Shown piece after piece: positions 1 to 10,713 of a stretch of DNA of 64,000 nucleotides. A model generated the notes under the pieces. The model worked only from the letters and a program-made list of their open reading frames with translations, was not told the origin of the DNA and did no database searches. The position numbers and the translations under genes were made by a program. Numbering within the stretch: the first letter of the stretch is position 1; every line of letters begins with the position of its first letter. The DNA is from Tamarix chinensis. Lineage: Eukaryota > Streptophyta > Magnoliopsida > Caryophyllales > Tamaricaceae. The DNA lies in contig CM060174.1 in assembly GCA_030549775.1 (NCBI GenBank), positions 23,176,693 through 23,240,692 of the forward strand, in the 5' to 3' direction.

Positions 1-260
1 CAGCGATGATTTTATTTAGTGAATTGATTCACTTGCCATCTGCTTGTGGATATCTCCTTGTGGGAGTTTATCCTCATGGCATAAATGTTTGAAATTTTGT
101 TTGACAGGTTTTAGCCTTACATCTAGCATGAGATAGATGGTGGACATTTATCTTGTGTTAGATGTGGCGGTAACATTCCCCAAATTCTATTTTAGCTTCC
201 ACTTTATTCTTTCAATTTTTTTAGGAGTGAATTTTTGGGTGAATTTTTAGAGGTGTTACA
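1..260 (+). repeat. 3' terminal fragment of a Del/Tekay-like LTR
   Basis: The stretch ends in AGGTGTTACA at 251-260, the usual end of Del/Tekay-type LTRs. Its last 150 bases resemble the end of the H1 5' LTR at 41400-41557, sharing a TTTTAGCC...TTATGTTAGAT pattern. The start lies outside the window. The sequence after 260 is at best a weak match to a primer-binding site, so it could be a solo LTR or the 5' LTR of a lost element. Confidence 0.5.
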
Positions 261-1392
261 ATAACCTTATATATCGAGGCTTTGTACACCAACATATGTG
301 TTCCCTTACATCAATTCATACAGGAATTTCTACAAGTATTTTGTATTATTCCAACCTAGTTTACTACCAATGTGTGGCAAATGGAGACAAGATTTTTGTA
401 TGGATATTATTTGTAAGATAGCGTGCCAATAATGGACCTATTCAAACATGTCCTCGAATTCTTAAGTCACTACTCCACCCCAAGCTTCTATTTTATTCCA
501 ACTAGAGGAGAAAATAAATTTATTAAGGAGCCTCAATCTTCTATATATATATATATATATATAATATTTTGGGTTACTCGAAGTGGGTTCAACTTAACCT
601 TGGGGGCCAAAATTGTCCACCCTTCTCTCTAGAGTTAGAAGCTTATGCAAAAAAATTTTAACAAATCTATATGAGAATCCTGCATTGTTAATAACAATGA
701 AGTCATAAAAAAGTATATATTCCTTAAGAAGATAGGATTGATTTCTAAATTCGGTAATTAGAATATCATTATTTCAATAATTTACCTCATTCAATGCTTT
801 GTCCTATCATTTGGCTCATGAAATCATGACTTTTAATATTTTTAGATATAGTAATTCTTAGAAATATCGACAACAAATTACCACTCACCATTTATCTAAT
901 GTTTTACAAAATCCCACCATCTGTCTCCTTAGTGGAGTATCAATTACTAGGGAATCTAAACAAAAAGTATGTATTCCCATGAACTTTCATTACCAAACTT
1001 ATTTTTTATTATATTTTAAGAGCTCTTATACCTTATTGTATGCTAAGCAAAGTGAAAAGGTCATCATGCCCAATCTAGAAAAAGCCAAGAGAGAGAAAAA
1101 AATCAAACAAAGTTAGTAATATTAGAAACTTTGCAAAAGCATTAGTTATTAGTTCAATCTTGAGTCTGTTGGCTTTCTTCAAATAATCTAATCCATTTCT
1201 ATTATCTTAACTGATTTTTTTACCTTCCCTGTATAACTTATTTATAGTATATAAGAGTAAGGTCCACTCAAAGTCATCCCTCAATTTTTAGTGGTTAAAA
1301 AAGTTCCCAAATCCTTACCTTGTTAATTTAAACCTTCATTGTCCTCTCTTATTATCATCCCAAGGCTGTTAGGCTTAGATTTAAATAGTAAG
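261..1392. other. Unassigned AT-rich DNA
   Basis: No domain, RNA gene or LTR boundary was recognised here. Short ORFs are interrupted and resemble nothing known. It contains one (TA) microsatellite. It is the left flank of E1. Confidence 0.5.
542..563. repeat. (TA)11 microsatellite
   Basis: Eleven uninterrupted TA units in unassigned AT-rich DNA. Confidence 0.9.
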
Positions 1393-1487
1393 TGATGCGA
1401 GAGCAGAATCACAGAACATAAAACCGAGGAAGATGGTTACGCTACTCAGAGCGCGTGCATGAAATATGGGGTATGCATGACTTAATG

Positions 1488-1676
1488 CAACATTTGTTAG
1501 CTAGCATAACGTTTATTTTTAAATACTAGTTATTGTTATTTACTTTTAGTCAACGTTTGTTAGCTAGCGTAATGTTTATTTTAAAGTACTAGTTACTGTT
1601 ATTTACTTTTAGTCAACGTTTTATAGCTAGTGTAACATTTATTTTTAAGTACTATTTATTGTTATCTGCTTTTAGT
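1488..1676 (+). repeat. 63-bp tandem triplication in the E1 5' LTR
   Basis: Three units (1488-1550, 1551-1613, 1614-1676) each begin CAAC, carry TAGCTAG near the start and end CTTTTAGT. The 3' LTR has one unit (about 6498-6560), so expansion in the 5' LTR or contraction in the 3' LTR happened after insertion, or the element was copied from a template that was later changed. Confidence 0.9.
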
Positions 1677-1776
1677 CAGTTAGTAACTGATTATTAACTA
1701 GCTAGTCTTAAGGGAATTAATGCTTTTGGGAGGGAATATGCTTGTAATATTTTGAGAAGATTATTGGTTCCTTTGC

Positions 1777-1784
1777 TATATAAA
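1777..1784 (+). promoter_or_regulatory. Putative TATA box of E1
   Basis: TATATAAA lies about 300 bp before the LTR end, in the context GCTATATAAACCATAGG. The 3' LTR has a mutated version near 6660. The placement suits a plant LTR promoter. Confidence 0.55.
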
Positions 1785-2084
1785 CCATAGGAAACCGAGT
1801 AGAAACACACAACTTGAAGAAGAAGAAGAACCTTAAGCATTGCTTAAACCCGAATTCTGTGTGGATTCGTCTCGAAATAAAATGAAATCTATGTGAACAG
1901 TTTTGTTCTCGAAACCTTAATCTTTATTTCTGTGTGGTTTAAAGACGAATTTATCCCTCTACCTCATGCTCCATCATCATCAACCCCTTTGAATCCCCAT
2001 CATCAACCTCTATACTCTATCCTTATCGAATACTCCCTATAAACTCCATCTAAGTCTGAAACTCTAACCATACACACATCAATT

Positions 2085-2096
2085 TGGTATCAAAGC
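2085..2096 (+). promoter_or_regulatory. E1 primer-binding site (initiator-Met tRNA)
   Basis: TGGTATCAAAGC sits three bases after the LTR. It differs at one base from TGGTATCAGAGC, the common plant complement to the 3' end of initiator-Met tRNA, which primes minus-strand synthesis. Confidence 0.88.
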
Positions 2097-2137
2097 TAAG
2101 GTTGTGGTTAGAGTGAACCAATTCTTCAAGACCAACC

Positions 2138-3090
2138 ATGTCAAGTCAAGAAGAATAGTTGAGAGATATTCTCAAAGCCCTGGCGGAAGATTTTAAGGAT
2201 GTCAAGATCCATATGGGAAGAATCCAAGCTTCCCAAGCACAAGGGTCACATGTGCAACAACCCTACCGAAGAGAGCCAATCGAAGTAGAGCATATGAGGA
2301 GAACACCGCATCGAGTGGAAGGAGAAGAAGAAAGTGTAGGAGACTACGGAAGGGCACATGAGTCCTCTAGGAGGACATATGGCAACGTAGAGAAGGGGAT
2401 CCATTTTGACTTACCCGACTTGGAGGGTAATCTTGACCCGAAGTTGTTTCTTTGAATGGTTGCAAAAAGTGGAGTCGATCTTTGAGTCTAAGGAGATCGA
2501 TGATGAGAAGAGATGTTGTATAGCAATCTTGAAGTTGAAGAAATTTTCTAGGGTATGGTACGATAATATAAAATGGAGAAGAGAAAGAGAAAGGAAAACG
2601 AGAATCTGATCATGGGAAAAGTTGAAGAAGCATCTAAGGAAGAAGTTGTTCCGAGAGAATATGAGCAAGTGAACTTCATCAATATGACCACTCTGAGGTA
2701 GGGCCTACTCGGATTTGAAGAGTACATCCGAGAATTCAAAAGGCTAACTCTTGTATGTGACATGCAAGAACAAGAAGAGTAGCTATGTGCACGGTTCATA
2801 GGAGGTTTGAATATGAATCTCCGAGAGAAGTTTTTGAAGATTTGACTAAACTAGCCATCAAGTTCAAAAAATAATTAAAGTGGGGCAAGGTTCCAAGTAA
2901 GCCCGCCAGTGTTTCATACAATTCAAATTTTAAAGGAGGATCCAAGCCACCAATGGTGCAATCCACTAACACCGATGCAGTTAGAAGATTCACTCGGAAG
3001 GAAAAGGCAAGGAGGAAGCAAAGGAGAAGGTCTGCAGGCAATGGTTCAAATACTGGGGATATGGTCACTTCTCTTGGGATTGCTCAAACC
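2138..3090 (+). pseudogene. gag: E1 gag (capsid/nucleocapsid) pseudogene
   Basis: Gag forms the virus-like particle and packages the RNA. The likely start is ATG 2138, but TAG follows at 2156. The frame then stays open from 2159 (RDILKALAEDFKDVKIHMGR). A frameshift near 2445 moves to the next frame, which carries the retrotransposon-gag domain (FEWLQKVESIFESKEIDDEK, about 2450-2820) with stops at 2607, 2698 and 2779. The zinc knuckle at about 3045-3083 reads W-F-K-Y-W-G-Y-G-H...C: the first two cysteines are W and Y, while His and the last Cys remain. E2 and E4 show the same order. Confidence 0.85.
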
Positions 3091-3095
3091 AACGA

Positions 3096-3520
3096 GTGTT
3101 ATCTCTGAAGGAAATCGCCAACATGGAGATATGTGAGGAAAGTGAAGACCATGAGGAGGATGACACCAAAGAGGTGGAGGACACCTTGGAAGAAGGAACC
3201 ATAAACTGTTATGTGCTGAGACGAGTTCTCCAAGTGCAAACCCGACCTCTACCTACTCAGCAAGAAAGACTTTTTTAGGCCAGTTGCTAAGTGGGAGATT
3301 GAGTATGTGAGATCATCGTTGATAGCTCTAGGCCATACTTGGATTGGAGTGAACAAGTCACGCTAGGCCATACTCACTACAATGGCTCAACCGCGACAAG
3401 GGCATACGGGTAACAAAACAATCTCTTATCTCGTTCAAAGTTGGGAATTACGTAGATACTATTCTATGCGATGTCCTGCCTGTAGATGCTTGTCATATTT
3501 TGTAGGGGACAATGTGGAAA
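3096..3520 (+). pseudogene. E1 acidic linker and aspartic protease pseudogene
   Basis: An acidic stretch (EICEESEDHEEDDTKEVED, 3125-3181) links the zinc knuckle to the protease and is conserved in E2 and E4. The protease relic spans about 3300-3510. The D-S/T-G catalytic triplet reads DSS at about 3319, and a frameshifted segment matches the LQWL and VTKQ region of E4. ILCDVLPVDACH at 3461-3496 is the conserved C-terminal flap side. The protease would have cleaved Gag-Pol. Confidence 0.75.
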
Positions 3521-3789
3521 TATGATAGAAAGGTTACACACAATGGGGTCCTCAACGAATACATCATGTGTAAGGATAAGAAGAAGTACAAATTAAAACC
3601 AAACGAGGATGAGGAGAGTTTGGTTAGAGAGAAAGAGGAGAATTCGAGCCGGACGAGTAAATAATTGCTGATTTTGAAAGAGCATGAAATTTTGGAAGCT
3701 ATAAAGGGGGAAGAAAGGTGCTACACCCTAGTAGCAATAAAGATCTCAAAAAAGGAGGCCATCAACCAAGATCCATAGCTGCAACAAAT

Positions 3790-4560
3790 ATTGAAAGAAT
3801 ATGTAAATGTGTTCCCAGATGAGCTACCAACTGAGTTGCCTCCTTTGAGAGGAATTGAGCATGTTATAGATCTCATGCCAGGAGCCCCACTGCCGAACCG
3901 CCAATCTTATAGATGTAACCCAGAAGAATTTAAGGAGTTGCAAAGACAGGTATAAGAGTTACTAGATCAAGGTTTTATATGAGAGAGCAAGAGTTTATGC
4001 GGGGTTCCAGCCTTATTGGTGCCAAAGAAAGATGGCACATGGAGGATGTGCATCGACTCCAGAGCAGTTAACAACATCATGATCAAGTACAGATTTTCGA
4101 TGCCAAGGTTGGATGACATGCTAGATGAGTTGTACGGAGCTAAAGTCTTCTTGAAGCTCGATCTCAGAAGTGGCTATTATCAGATGAGGATTCGAGAGGG
4201 AGACGAGTGGAAGACCGCTTTAAAGACTAAGTATGGGCTATACGAGTGGTTGGTAATGCCCTTCAGATTATGCAATGCACCGAGCTCTTTTATGCAGTTG
4301 ATGACCGAGGTGATACGACCGTTTCTTGGAGTCTTTGTTGTTGTATATCTGGATGATATCCTGGTGTATAGCAAGACAAAGGTTGAACACTGACAGCATC
4401 TGAGGCAATTGTTTGATAAGCTTAGAGAGGTGAAGCTCTATGGAAAAAGGGAAAAATGTGACTTCATGATAGTAAGTATAATCTTTCTCGGTTACATAGT
4501 AAGCGGAGATGGTATCTGAGTAGATCCCTCCAAGGTGGAATCAATCCAAAAATGGCCAAC
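3790..4560 (+). pseudogene. pol: E1 reverse transcriptase pseudogene
   Basis: RT copies element RNA into DNA in the virus-like particle. ELPPLRG near 3835 opens the domain. [19 protein letters not shown] (from 4019) is the fingers motif, [10 protein letters not shown] is conserved, and the catalytic box YLDD is intact at 4346-4357. The longest open piece, 4016-4393, ends in TGA where the family continues, and the thumb follows in the same frame with another TGA near 4518. Stops also precede it near 3953 and 3979. The core is among the best preserved in the window. Confidence 0.92.
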
Positions 4561-4599
4561 CCCTACTAATGTTCATGAAGTTCAAAGTTTTCAAGGACT

Positions 4600-5110
4600 A
4601 GCGTCCTTCTACTGAAGGTTCATCAAGGATTTATCCACTATTGCAGCACCCATGACACAACTAATGAAAAAGGGGGAATTCCAATAGGATGACCGGGCAA
4701 CCAAGGCATTTGAAGAATTGAAGAAGAGGCTCTCCAATGCACCGGTGCTAACCCTACCATGTTTCGACAAGTTGTTTGAAGTAACTTATGATGCAAGCAG
4801 TGTGGGTATCGGGGAGTGCTTTCTCAGGAGAAGAGGCCAGTAGCATTCTTTAGTGAGAAGTTAAATGGGGCCAGACTCAACTACTTGACGTACAACAAGG
4901 AGTTCTATGCTATTGTGCGAAGCTTGGAGACATGGAGCCACTATCAAAGACCAAAACCTTTCATACTTCACTCTGATCATGAGAGTTTGAAGTATTTGCA
5001 TGGCCAGAAGAAGATAAGCGTGAGGCATGCCAAGTGGACCAGCCTACTTCAGACTTTTGTCTTCTCTACCCATCATGTGGATGGAAAAGAGAATGTGGTA
5101 GCAAATGCCC
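4600..5110 (+). pseudogene. pol: E1 RNase H pseudogene
   Basis: RNase H degrades the RNA strand of the hybrid. The connection and domain run from the [21 protein letters not shown] segment through FEVTYDASSVGIG (about 4779-4817) to the DHESLKYL and HVDGKENVVANALSRR motifs (to about 5115). TAG at 4687 and a frameshift near 4812 break it. From 4816 the frame is open and continues into integrase. Confidence 0.88.
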
Positions 5111-5114
5111 TATC

Positions 5115-6474
5115 CCGGCGGAGTATGGTGCTCAGCCTGATGGAAGCTAAGCTACTAGGGTTCGAGATGCTCAAAGGGCAGTACTCCGCGGATGAGGATT
5201 TCTCTGTGATAGGCAAGAAGTGTGAGAAACAAGGGGTTCATGGGGCCTATGCTCTTCAAAACGGGTTCTTATTCAAGAACAACAAATTGTGTGTCCCCAG
5301 AACATCAGTTCGGGAATTACTCATCAAGGAGGTAGATGAAGGGGGGATAGCCGGAAATTTTAGGATCAACAAGACTCCGGAACTACTACAGGAACACTTC
5401 TACTGCCCAAGAATGAAAAAGGGAGTCCTAGACACGGTCACCAGATGTTCCACGTGTCAGAAGAGCAAAAGTTTCTTTCACAAGGGAGTCTATGTGCCAC
5501 TGCCCGTACCTACCCAACAATGGGAAGGAGTTAGTATGGATTTTATACTAGGGATGCCCTGAACCCAACATGTAAAGATTCTATCATGGTAGTCATAGAT
5601 TGGTTCTCCAAGATGGCACATTTTATAGCGTGTCATAAAACCAACGACGTAACCTATGTTGCGGATCTGTATTTTCAGGAGGTTGTGAAACTGCATGGGG
5701 TCCCGAGGACGATAGTCTCGGATAGGGACGTCAAGTTCTTAAGTTATTTTTGGAAGACTTTGTGGCACATGCTCGGCACAAAAATTATATTCAGTACTTC
5801 ACACCACCCCCAGATCGATGGGCAGACGGAAGTCACGAACCAAACATTGAGAACTCTACTGAGAGAGCTAGTTAGTAAAAGTACCAAGGACTGGGATGTC
5901 AAGCTTGCCAATGATGAATTTGCTTACAATCGATGTCCTTCTACAACCACAAAGTGTATCCATTTTGAGATCGTATATGGTGTCAACCCATATATTCCCA
6001 TCAACATGGTAGCATTGAAGAAAAGGGGAAATGTAGAACTATGATGCAGAAGAAAGGGTAGAATTCTTTCAAAAGCTACACTAATAGGTTAAGGGCAATA
6101 TCGAAAAGTCCAACAAGAGATATAAGGCCAAGGCAGACAAACACAGCACTCAACCAGATTTCCAGCCAGGAGACCTCATATGGTTACACCTTTAGAAGGA
6201 AAGGTTTCCCAACTTAAGTAAAAACAAGCTCATGCCTCGAGCGGATGGTCCCTTTAAGTTCCTTTGTAGATTTGGAGAGAGTGCCTACGAGCTAGAGCTA
6301 CCTGACTCCTACGGAGGAGTATCGAGAACGTTAAACATTGGAGACATCAGCCCCTATCATGACGACTCAAATTTGAGGACAAATTCAAACCAACCACGGG
6401 AGAATGATGCGAGACCAGAGTCACAGAACATAACACCGAGGAAGAAGGTTACACTACTCAGAGCGGGTGCATGA
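5115..6474 (+). pseudogene. pol: E1 integrase pseudogene with D,D(35)E residues retained
   Basis: Integrase joins the cDNA to host DNA. The zinc-binding part ends with EHFYCPRM...RCSTCQKSK (about 5392-5466). In the core the aspartates are at 5539 (VSMDFILG) and 5721 (SDRD) and the glutamate at 5829 (DGQTEV), giving a 35-residue D-E spacing. TGA at 5560-5562 and a frameshift before 5586 separate the first aspartate from the others. Another break follows 6044. The C-terminal part (6232-6474) includes PRADGPFKFL and VSRTLNIGDISPYHDD and reads on into the 3' LTR. No chromodomain follows. Confidence 0.9.
6397..6404 (+). promoter_or_regulatory. E1 polypurine tract
   Basis: ACGGGAGAA-type purines directly before the 3' LTR; relatives E2 and E3 have AAAAAAGGGAGAA and AAGGGGAGA at the same place. 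It would prime plus-strand synthesis. Confidence 0.7.
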
Positions 6475-6965
6475 ATATGGGGTATGCATGACTTAATGAA
6501 ACATTTGTTAGCTAGCATAATGTTTATTTTTAAATACTAGTTATTGTTATTTACTTTTATTTAGTTAGTAACTAACTATTAACTAGATAGTCTTAAGGGA
6601 ATTAATGCTTTTGGGAGGGAATATGCTTGTAATCTTTTGAAAAGATGCTCGATTCCATGGATAAATAAACCATAGGAAACGGAGTAGAAACACACAACTT
6701 GAATAAGAAGAGCAACCTTAAGCATTACTTAAACCCGAATTCTATGTGGATTCGTCTCGAAACAAAACCGAATCTATGTGAACAGTTTTGTTCTTGAAAC
6801 CTTAATCTTTATTTCTATGTGGTTTAAGACTATTTTATTATTCTGCCTTGTGTTCCATCGTCATCAACCCCTTTGAATCTCCATCATCAACCTCCATACT
6901 CCATCCTCATCGAATACTCCCTGTAAAATCCATCCAAGTCCGAAACTCTAACTGTACACGCATCA
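6405..6965 (+). repeat. E1 3' LTR (561 bp)
   Basis: It starts TGATGCGAGACC and ends CGCATCA, matching the 5' LTR except for having one 63-bp unit instead of three and scattered substitutions. The integrase frame overlaps its first 70 bases, ending at TGA near 6472. Confidence 0.92.
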
Positions 6966-6970
6966 ATAAG

Positions 6971-7258
6971 CCTTCTAAATCTCCTAAAAATCACATCAAG
7001 AAAAAGGTAAAGATAATTTGAACCTTATCTTAAGGGAAACTCAATTTCCTTTTGTTCAAGTTCATTTTAAGGAGATAATTATGCTTGAGGAATGGGGGAA
7101 AATGATGAAAAAGTAGCAATAAAGGCTGGGATTCTTTTAGGGATTAATGTTAACCCCCTTCCCATCATGTAGAGATGAGAACAAGTGTAATGTCATCAAA
7201 GGCTTGGTTTTCTACCCCTAATATTAGTATCTTAGAGGGCCCTAACATTAGAGTTCCT
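6971..7258. other. Unassigned DNA between E1 and S1
   Basis: AT-rich sequence with no recognised domain. It is the common target into which E1 (left) and S1 (right) inserted. Confidence 0.5.
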
Positions 7259-8689
7259 ATATTTGTAATACCCCATCCCAAAATCCTTCAAAATGTGTTT
7301 AAAATTATTTTGATATAAAATAAATTCTTTTTTAGTTTGGAATGGACTTGAAATTCTAATGAAAATGTGAATTTCAGGCATACTAATTAACTAGTACATT
7401 GATTAATTAATATTTTTGTTCTCGACACACTAATCGATTGGTTTACCCAAAACCCATCAACTGGTTATCCATCAATTTTAGATCCATTTCTAATTTTGAT
7501 TTGAATTTCTCTCTAATGTTTATGAAAACTTTTGAATAGAGTCTAACTATGCTAATAAGCATATTTTAGTGCTTTGGGAGTATTTTTACATTACTTAGAT
7601 CATCACATAATTTTAATTAGTAATTTTTTTTCATAAAAAACACTTTTGAGGCAAGCCTCACCTTCTCCCTCACCTATCTTTTTCTCTTCTAGAAGCTAGC
7701 ATGTCATATTGACTTTGTGCACCATCTCCTGACTCATGAACCCACCGCCATGCTCATTCCTGACTGCATTCAATCCCCCATCACCCTATAAAGCCAGTCC
7801 TCACTTCTTGGTTGCTTACACTCAACCTTAACAACCTCATCTTCATTTATCCTATGAATGTTGACCCACTATTGCCTCAATAACTTTCATTTTTGACCCA
7901 TTTTCATTTTTCACTTATTATTCTTTCTCTCTTCTCCTATTTCTTATTGGAAAAATTTTCCAACTATTGAATGTCGCTTAGTTATTCTCTTTTCTCATCT
8001 TTGTTGATAAAAATAGAGACTTACTTTAGTTTTCTCCCCTCTTTGTGCAAGATTTGTATTTCTTTTTCATCTTTTAATCTTTATTTTATTTCTCTCTTAT
8101 TTTCATTAAGTAAGGAAAATTTAAGCTTGAAAAAGGTTGAAGATTTTAATTCTTTCCTTTGACACCTTATTTTTGTGAAAAACAAAAAGGTGGTGCTTTA
8201 TTTTCTTCTTCTTCTCATGATTTTCATTGATTTTAATGAAGTTTTGAAAGATAATTTTTAATGTTTTTAACTTTGATTCTCTTAGGAACTGAGGTTCTAC
8301 TAGATAGTCATCAAGTAAGATTTTTTGTGCTAGAAGAATTGTTTTATGGTAAGCCATTCTTATTTTTAACATTAATGGGTTTATGTTGTTTATTGGGGTT
8401 CTATGTTGTTGGCGTATATGTAATCATGATCTAATTTGTATTCTATAATTTGAGCAAGTGGTATAATTCTTCCTAAGATAACATTGCTAGATTTATTTGA
8501 TTTTAAGAATAAGTTTGCCAATTAAGCATGATTCATTTGAATATGTACATTACCATGTATCCATGTAATTATATGTGTCTACCATGTATTTTTATATGTG
8601 TGATGACATAGAAGCATGCTAGGATTAATATGATAAAGTGCGGTAAATTTTTGTACGTATATTGCAAGTTTGGGTTATATTTCACCCAA

Positions 8690-9185
8690 ACAAGTCAATC
8701 AGTTCATCGAACCCATCAAATGGTTGTGCAAGCAATCTAATGGTTTGGAGTTTTGGATCTATTGGCTGAAAGATCAATTGATTGGTTTGATAAACCATTT
8801 GACTATATATGATGATTTGTTAATTGGTTGGTCAAACCCATCAATTGGTTTCCCTATAGACCAAAATGGTTTGGTCTCTACTTAAACCCGTCAACCAGTT
8901 AACCAAACCAATTGACTGGTTTTTATGACCAATTGATATGTTGGTCAAACCCATCAAGTAGTATCTCTGGAAGGTAAAATAGGTTTGTCTCTACTAACAT
9001 CCATCGATTGGTTAAACCAAACCCATTAATTGGTTCCTATGAAAAATCGATCGATAAGACCAATTAGTCGATTGGTTCACTGATGTTATTTTGGTTCAGG
9101 TCTAGTATGACCAAAGTGGTTGACTAGTCCCAAGAATCTATCGAATGGTCTTAGGAACTAATCGACTTGTCTTGCTGAATGCTGA
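8690..9185. repeat. Dispersed short imperfect palindromes in S1
   Basis: Motifs of the type AACCCATCAATTGGTT and CCAATTGACTGGTT recur every 20-50 bp, often as complementary pairs such as ATCAATTGATTGG. A smaller group lies at 7410-7480. A short open frame across this region (8670-8885) follows from the repeats and is not a gene. A similar cluster is seen at about 18930-19130. Confidence 0.75.
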
Positions 9186-9338
9186 CTAGTTTATTTGTAG
9201 ACTGTTGTTATTCTCTTAGGCCTTTGTGTTGATACCTCCATGTATTTACAACATTAAAATTATGATTTCAATTTTTATTGCTTTAATTTATTAAGAATCA
9301 TCATGATGTTATTTGGGACTAGAACTTGGTTATGTTTA

Positions 9339-9527
9339 GTGTCATCTCTAAACACCTAATTGGTAGATTTTATACTTTGTGATGTGTTTGGTGTTAGAAC
9401 ATGGAAACACCCAAATGGTGGATTTTATCCCTTATGATGTGTTTGGTGTTATCACTTGGAAACACCTAATTTGGTTAATGATGGAATTTATTTGTGTTTG
9501 GTGTTGTCACTTAGAAACACCCATTTG
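9339..9527 (+). repeat. Minisatellite, ~54-bp unit, interrupted by E2
   Basis: About four diverged units of the form GTTTGGTGTT...CACTTGGAAACACC. A further partial unit continues after E2 from about 16020, so E2 landed inside the array. Confidence 0.75.
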
Positions 9528-10529
9528 TGATGCAAGATAAAATGATCAAGACTTAGCATTTATTATTATGGATCCTATTTTTCTTTACCTAGGGAAGATA
9601 CCCTATGAATTTGAAGACAAATAAATGACTACATTGCTAGTTATAGACAAAACATGCAAAACAAGTCACTAGTGAGAGAGGTTTGTGTATGACATGCATG
9701 ATAAAAAAAATTAGACATAATTGCATGTGTTTACCTTTATTTAGTGTGTCATTATTTTCATTATTTTCATTATGATTGTCTACAATATAAAGTAGCTTTT
9801 TAAGAGAATTCTATCTTATTTTATCTTATAGGCTTATCATATAAGATATGCTTGGAGTGGGGAATAAGATAATGCATGGGGGTGATTAGATCAGATTTTT
9901 ATTCATAATTAGTTAGAATTATCTTATAATATTGAGGACGTGCAAATAGGCTATAAAAGATAAGGGTTACACGTTAATATGTTAGCTAATTTAATGAAAA
10001 TACAAGTTATTCCTTACTTGAATTTTGTGTGAGTTCTTCTCAATTATAATCAATTATATGTGAGTGATTATTATTAAAACCCTTAATCTCTTTATCTATG
10101 TGAATTATAGGTTAAGTACTATCCCCAAACCCATGACAATCTTCAACCCTAGTTGCCACTTTCAACATAACATTCATCATCTTCAATTTCATCTTCAACC
10201 TATTCTTCTTAATTAATTATACCTATTCTATATCCAAACCTTAGATAATTTTCTATTATTATCCCACTTTCATCATCTCAATCTCACACTCATAATCTCT
10301 TCATAAAATCATCATCATCACAATCTTTCATCATGATCATCTTCATCCCACATCCAAGACCTTAATGTTAAACCCTAACCCTAACTTACGAACCATATCA
10401 CCCCAAAAGTCTCAATATTCAACCATCATCTTTCTTATTCTATCATCACCAAATCTTTATCATCACATTCAAACCTTAACCAACCCATATTACCACCCAA
10501 TTCATAATTTCATAACACTATACACATCA
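9528..10529 (+). repeat. E2 5' LTR (1002 bp)
   Basis: It starts TGATGCAAGATAAAATGATC and ends ACACATCA. It aligns along its length with 14985-16015, sharing GGATCCTATTTT...TTTACCTA near the start and a CATCATC-rich 3' third. Confidence 0.9.
9952..9958 (+). promoter_or_regulatory. Putative TATA box of E2
   Basis: TATAAAA in the context GGCTATAAAAGAT, at the same relative place as in the LTRs of E3 and E4. Confidence 0.5.
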
Positions 10530-10533
10530 ATTT

Positions 10534-10545
10534 TGGTATCAGAGC
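10534..10545 (+). promoter_or_regulatory. E2 primer-binding site (initiator-Met tRNA)
   Basis: TGGTATCAGAGC, an exact copy of the common plant primer site, four bases after the LTR. It is the only unmutated primer site in the window. Confidence 0.92.
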
Positions 10546-10713
10546 ATAGGTTTGATATACAATATCAAGATTCAAATTTTTATTTATAATTCTTTCAATT
10601 ACATATTCCTACCTCATTTTCAATGTCTCATCAAGAAGGTGCCAAGATTCAAGCTTTTAATTGATTGTGGGAGGAGTTTTTGAATAATTCCATTTGGTTG
10701 GTGTAAGGAAAAC

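Larger units (their letters stand above)
1393..2081 (+). repeat. E1 5' LTR (689 bp)
   Basis: It starts TGATGCGAGA and ends CACATCA, and aligns to the 561-bp 3' LTR at 6405-6965. The length difference of 128 bp is almost exactly two extra copies of a 63-bp unit. The 3' part holds a probable TATA box and CATCATCAACC-rich sequence shared with the other family members. Confidence 0.92.
1393..6965 (+). mobile_element. E1: complete but inactive Ty3/gypsy retrotransposon
   Basis: Two LTRs (TGATGC...CATCA) bound gag, protease, RT, RNase H and integrase relics in Ty3/gypsy order. The flanking 5-mers GTAAG (1388-1392) and ATAAG (6966-6970) match at 4 of 5 positions and fit a target duplication. A primer-binding site follows the 5' LTR and a purine tract precedes the 3' LTR. 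The integrase frame runs up to the 3' LTR and no chromodomain is seen. Together with the TGATG LTR start and the protease motif HPRPYSLQWL (seen in its relatives E2 and E4), this suggests the CRM/Galadriel/Reina side of the chromoviruses; the exact clade is inference. Stops and frameshifts occur in every domain. Confidence 0.9.

Noticed and set aside
2411..3068. Minus-strand frames opposite E1 gag
   Set aside because: They are antisense shadows of gag, whose + strand matches known domains and is conserved in E2 and E4.
8690..9527. CRISPR-like array
   Set aside because: The repeats are diverged, irregularly spaced and of the LTR minisatellite kind, and the context is plant nuclear DNA.
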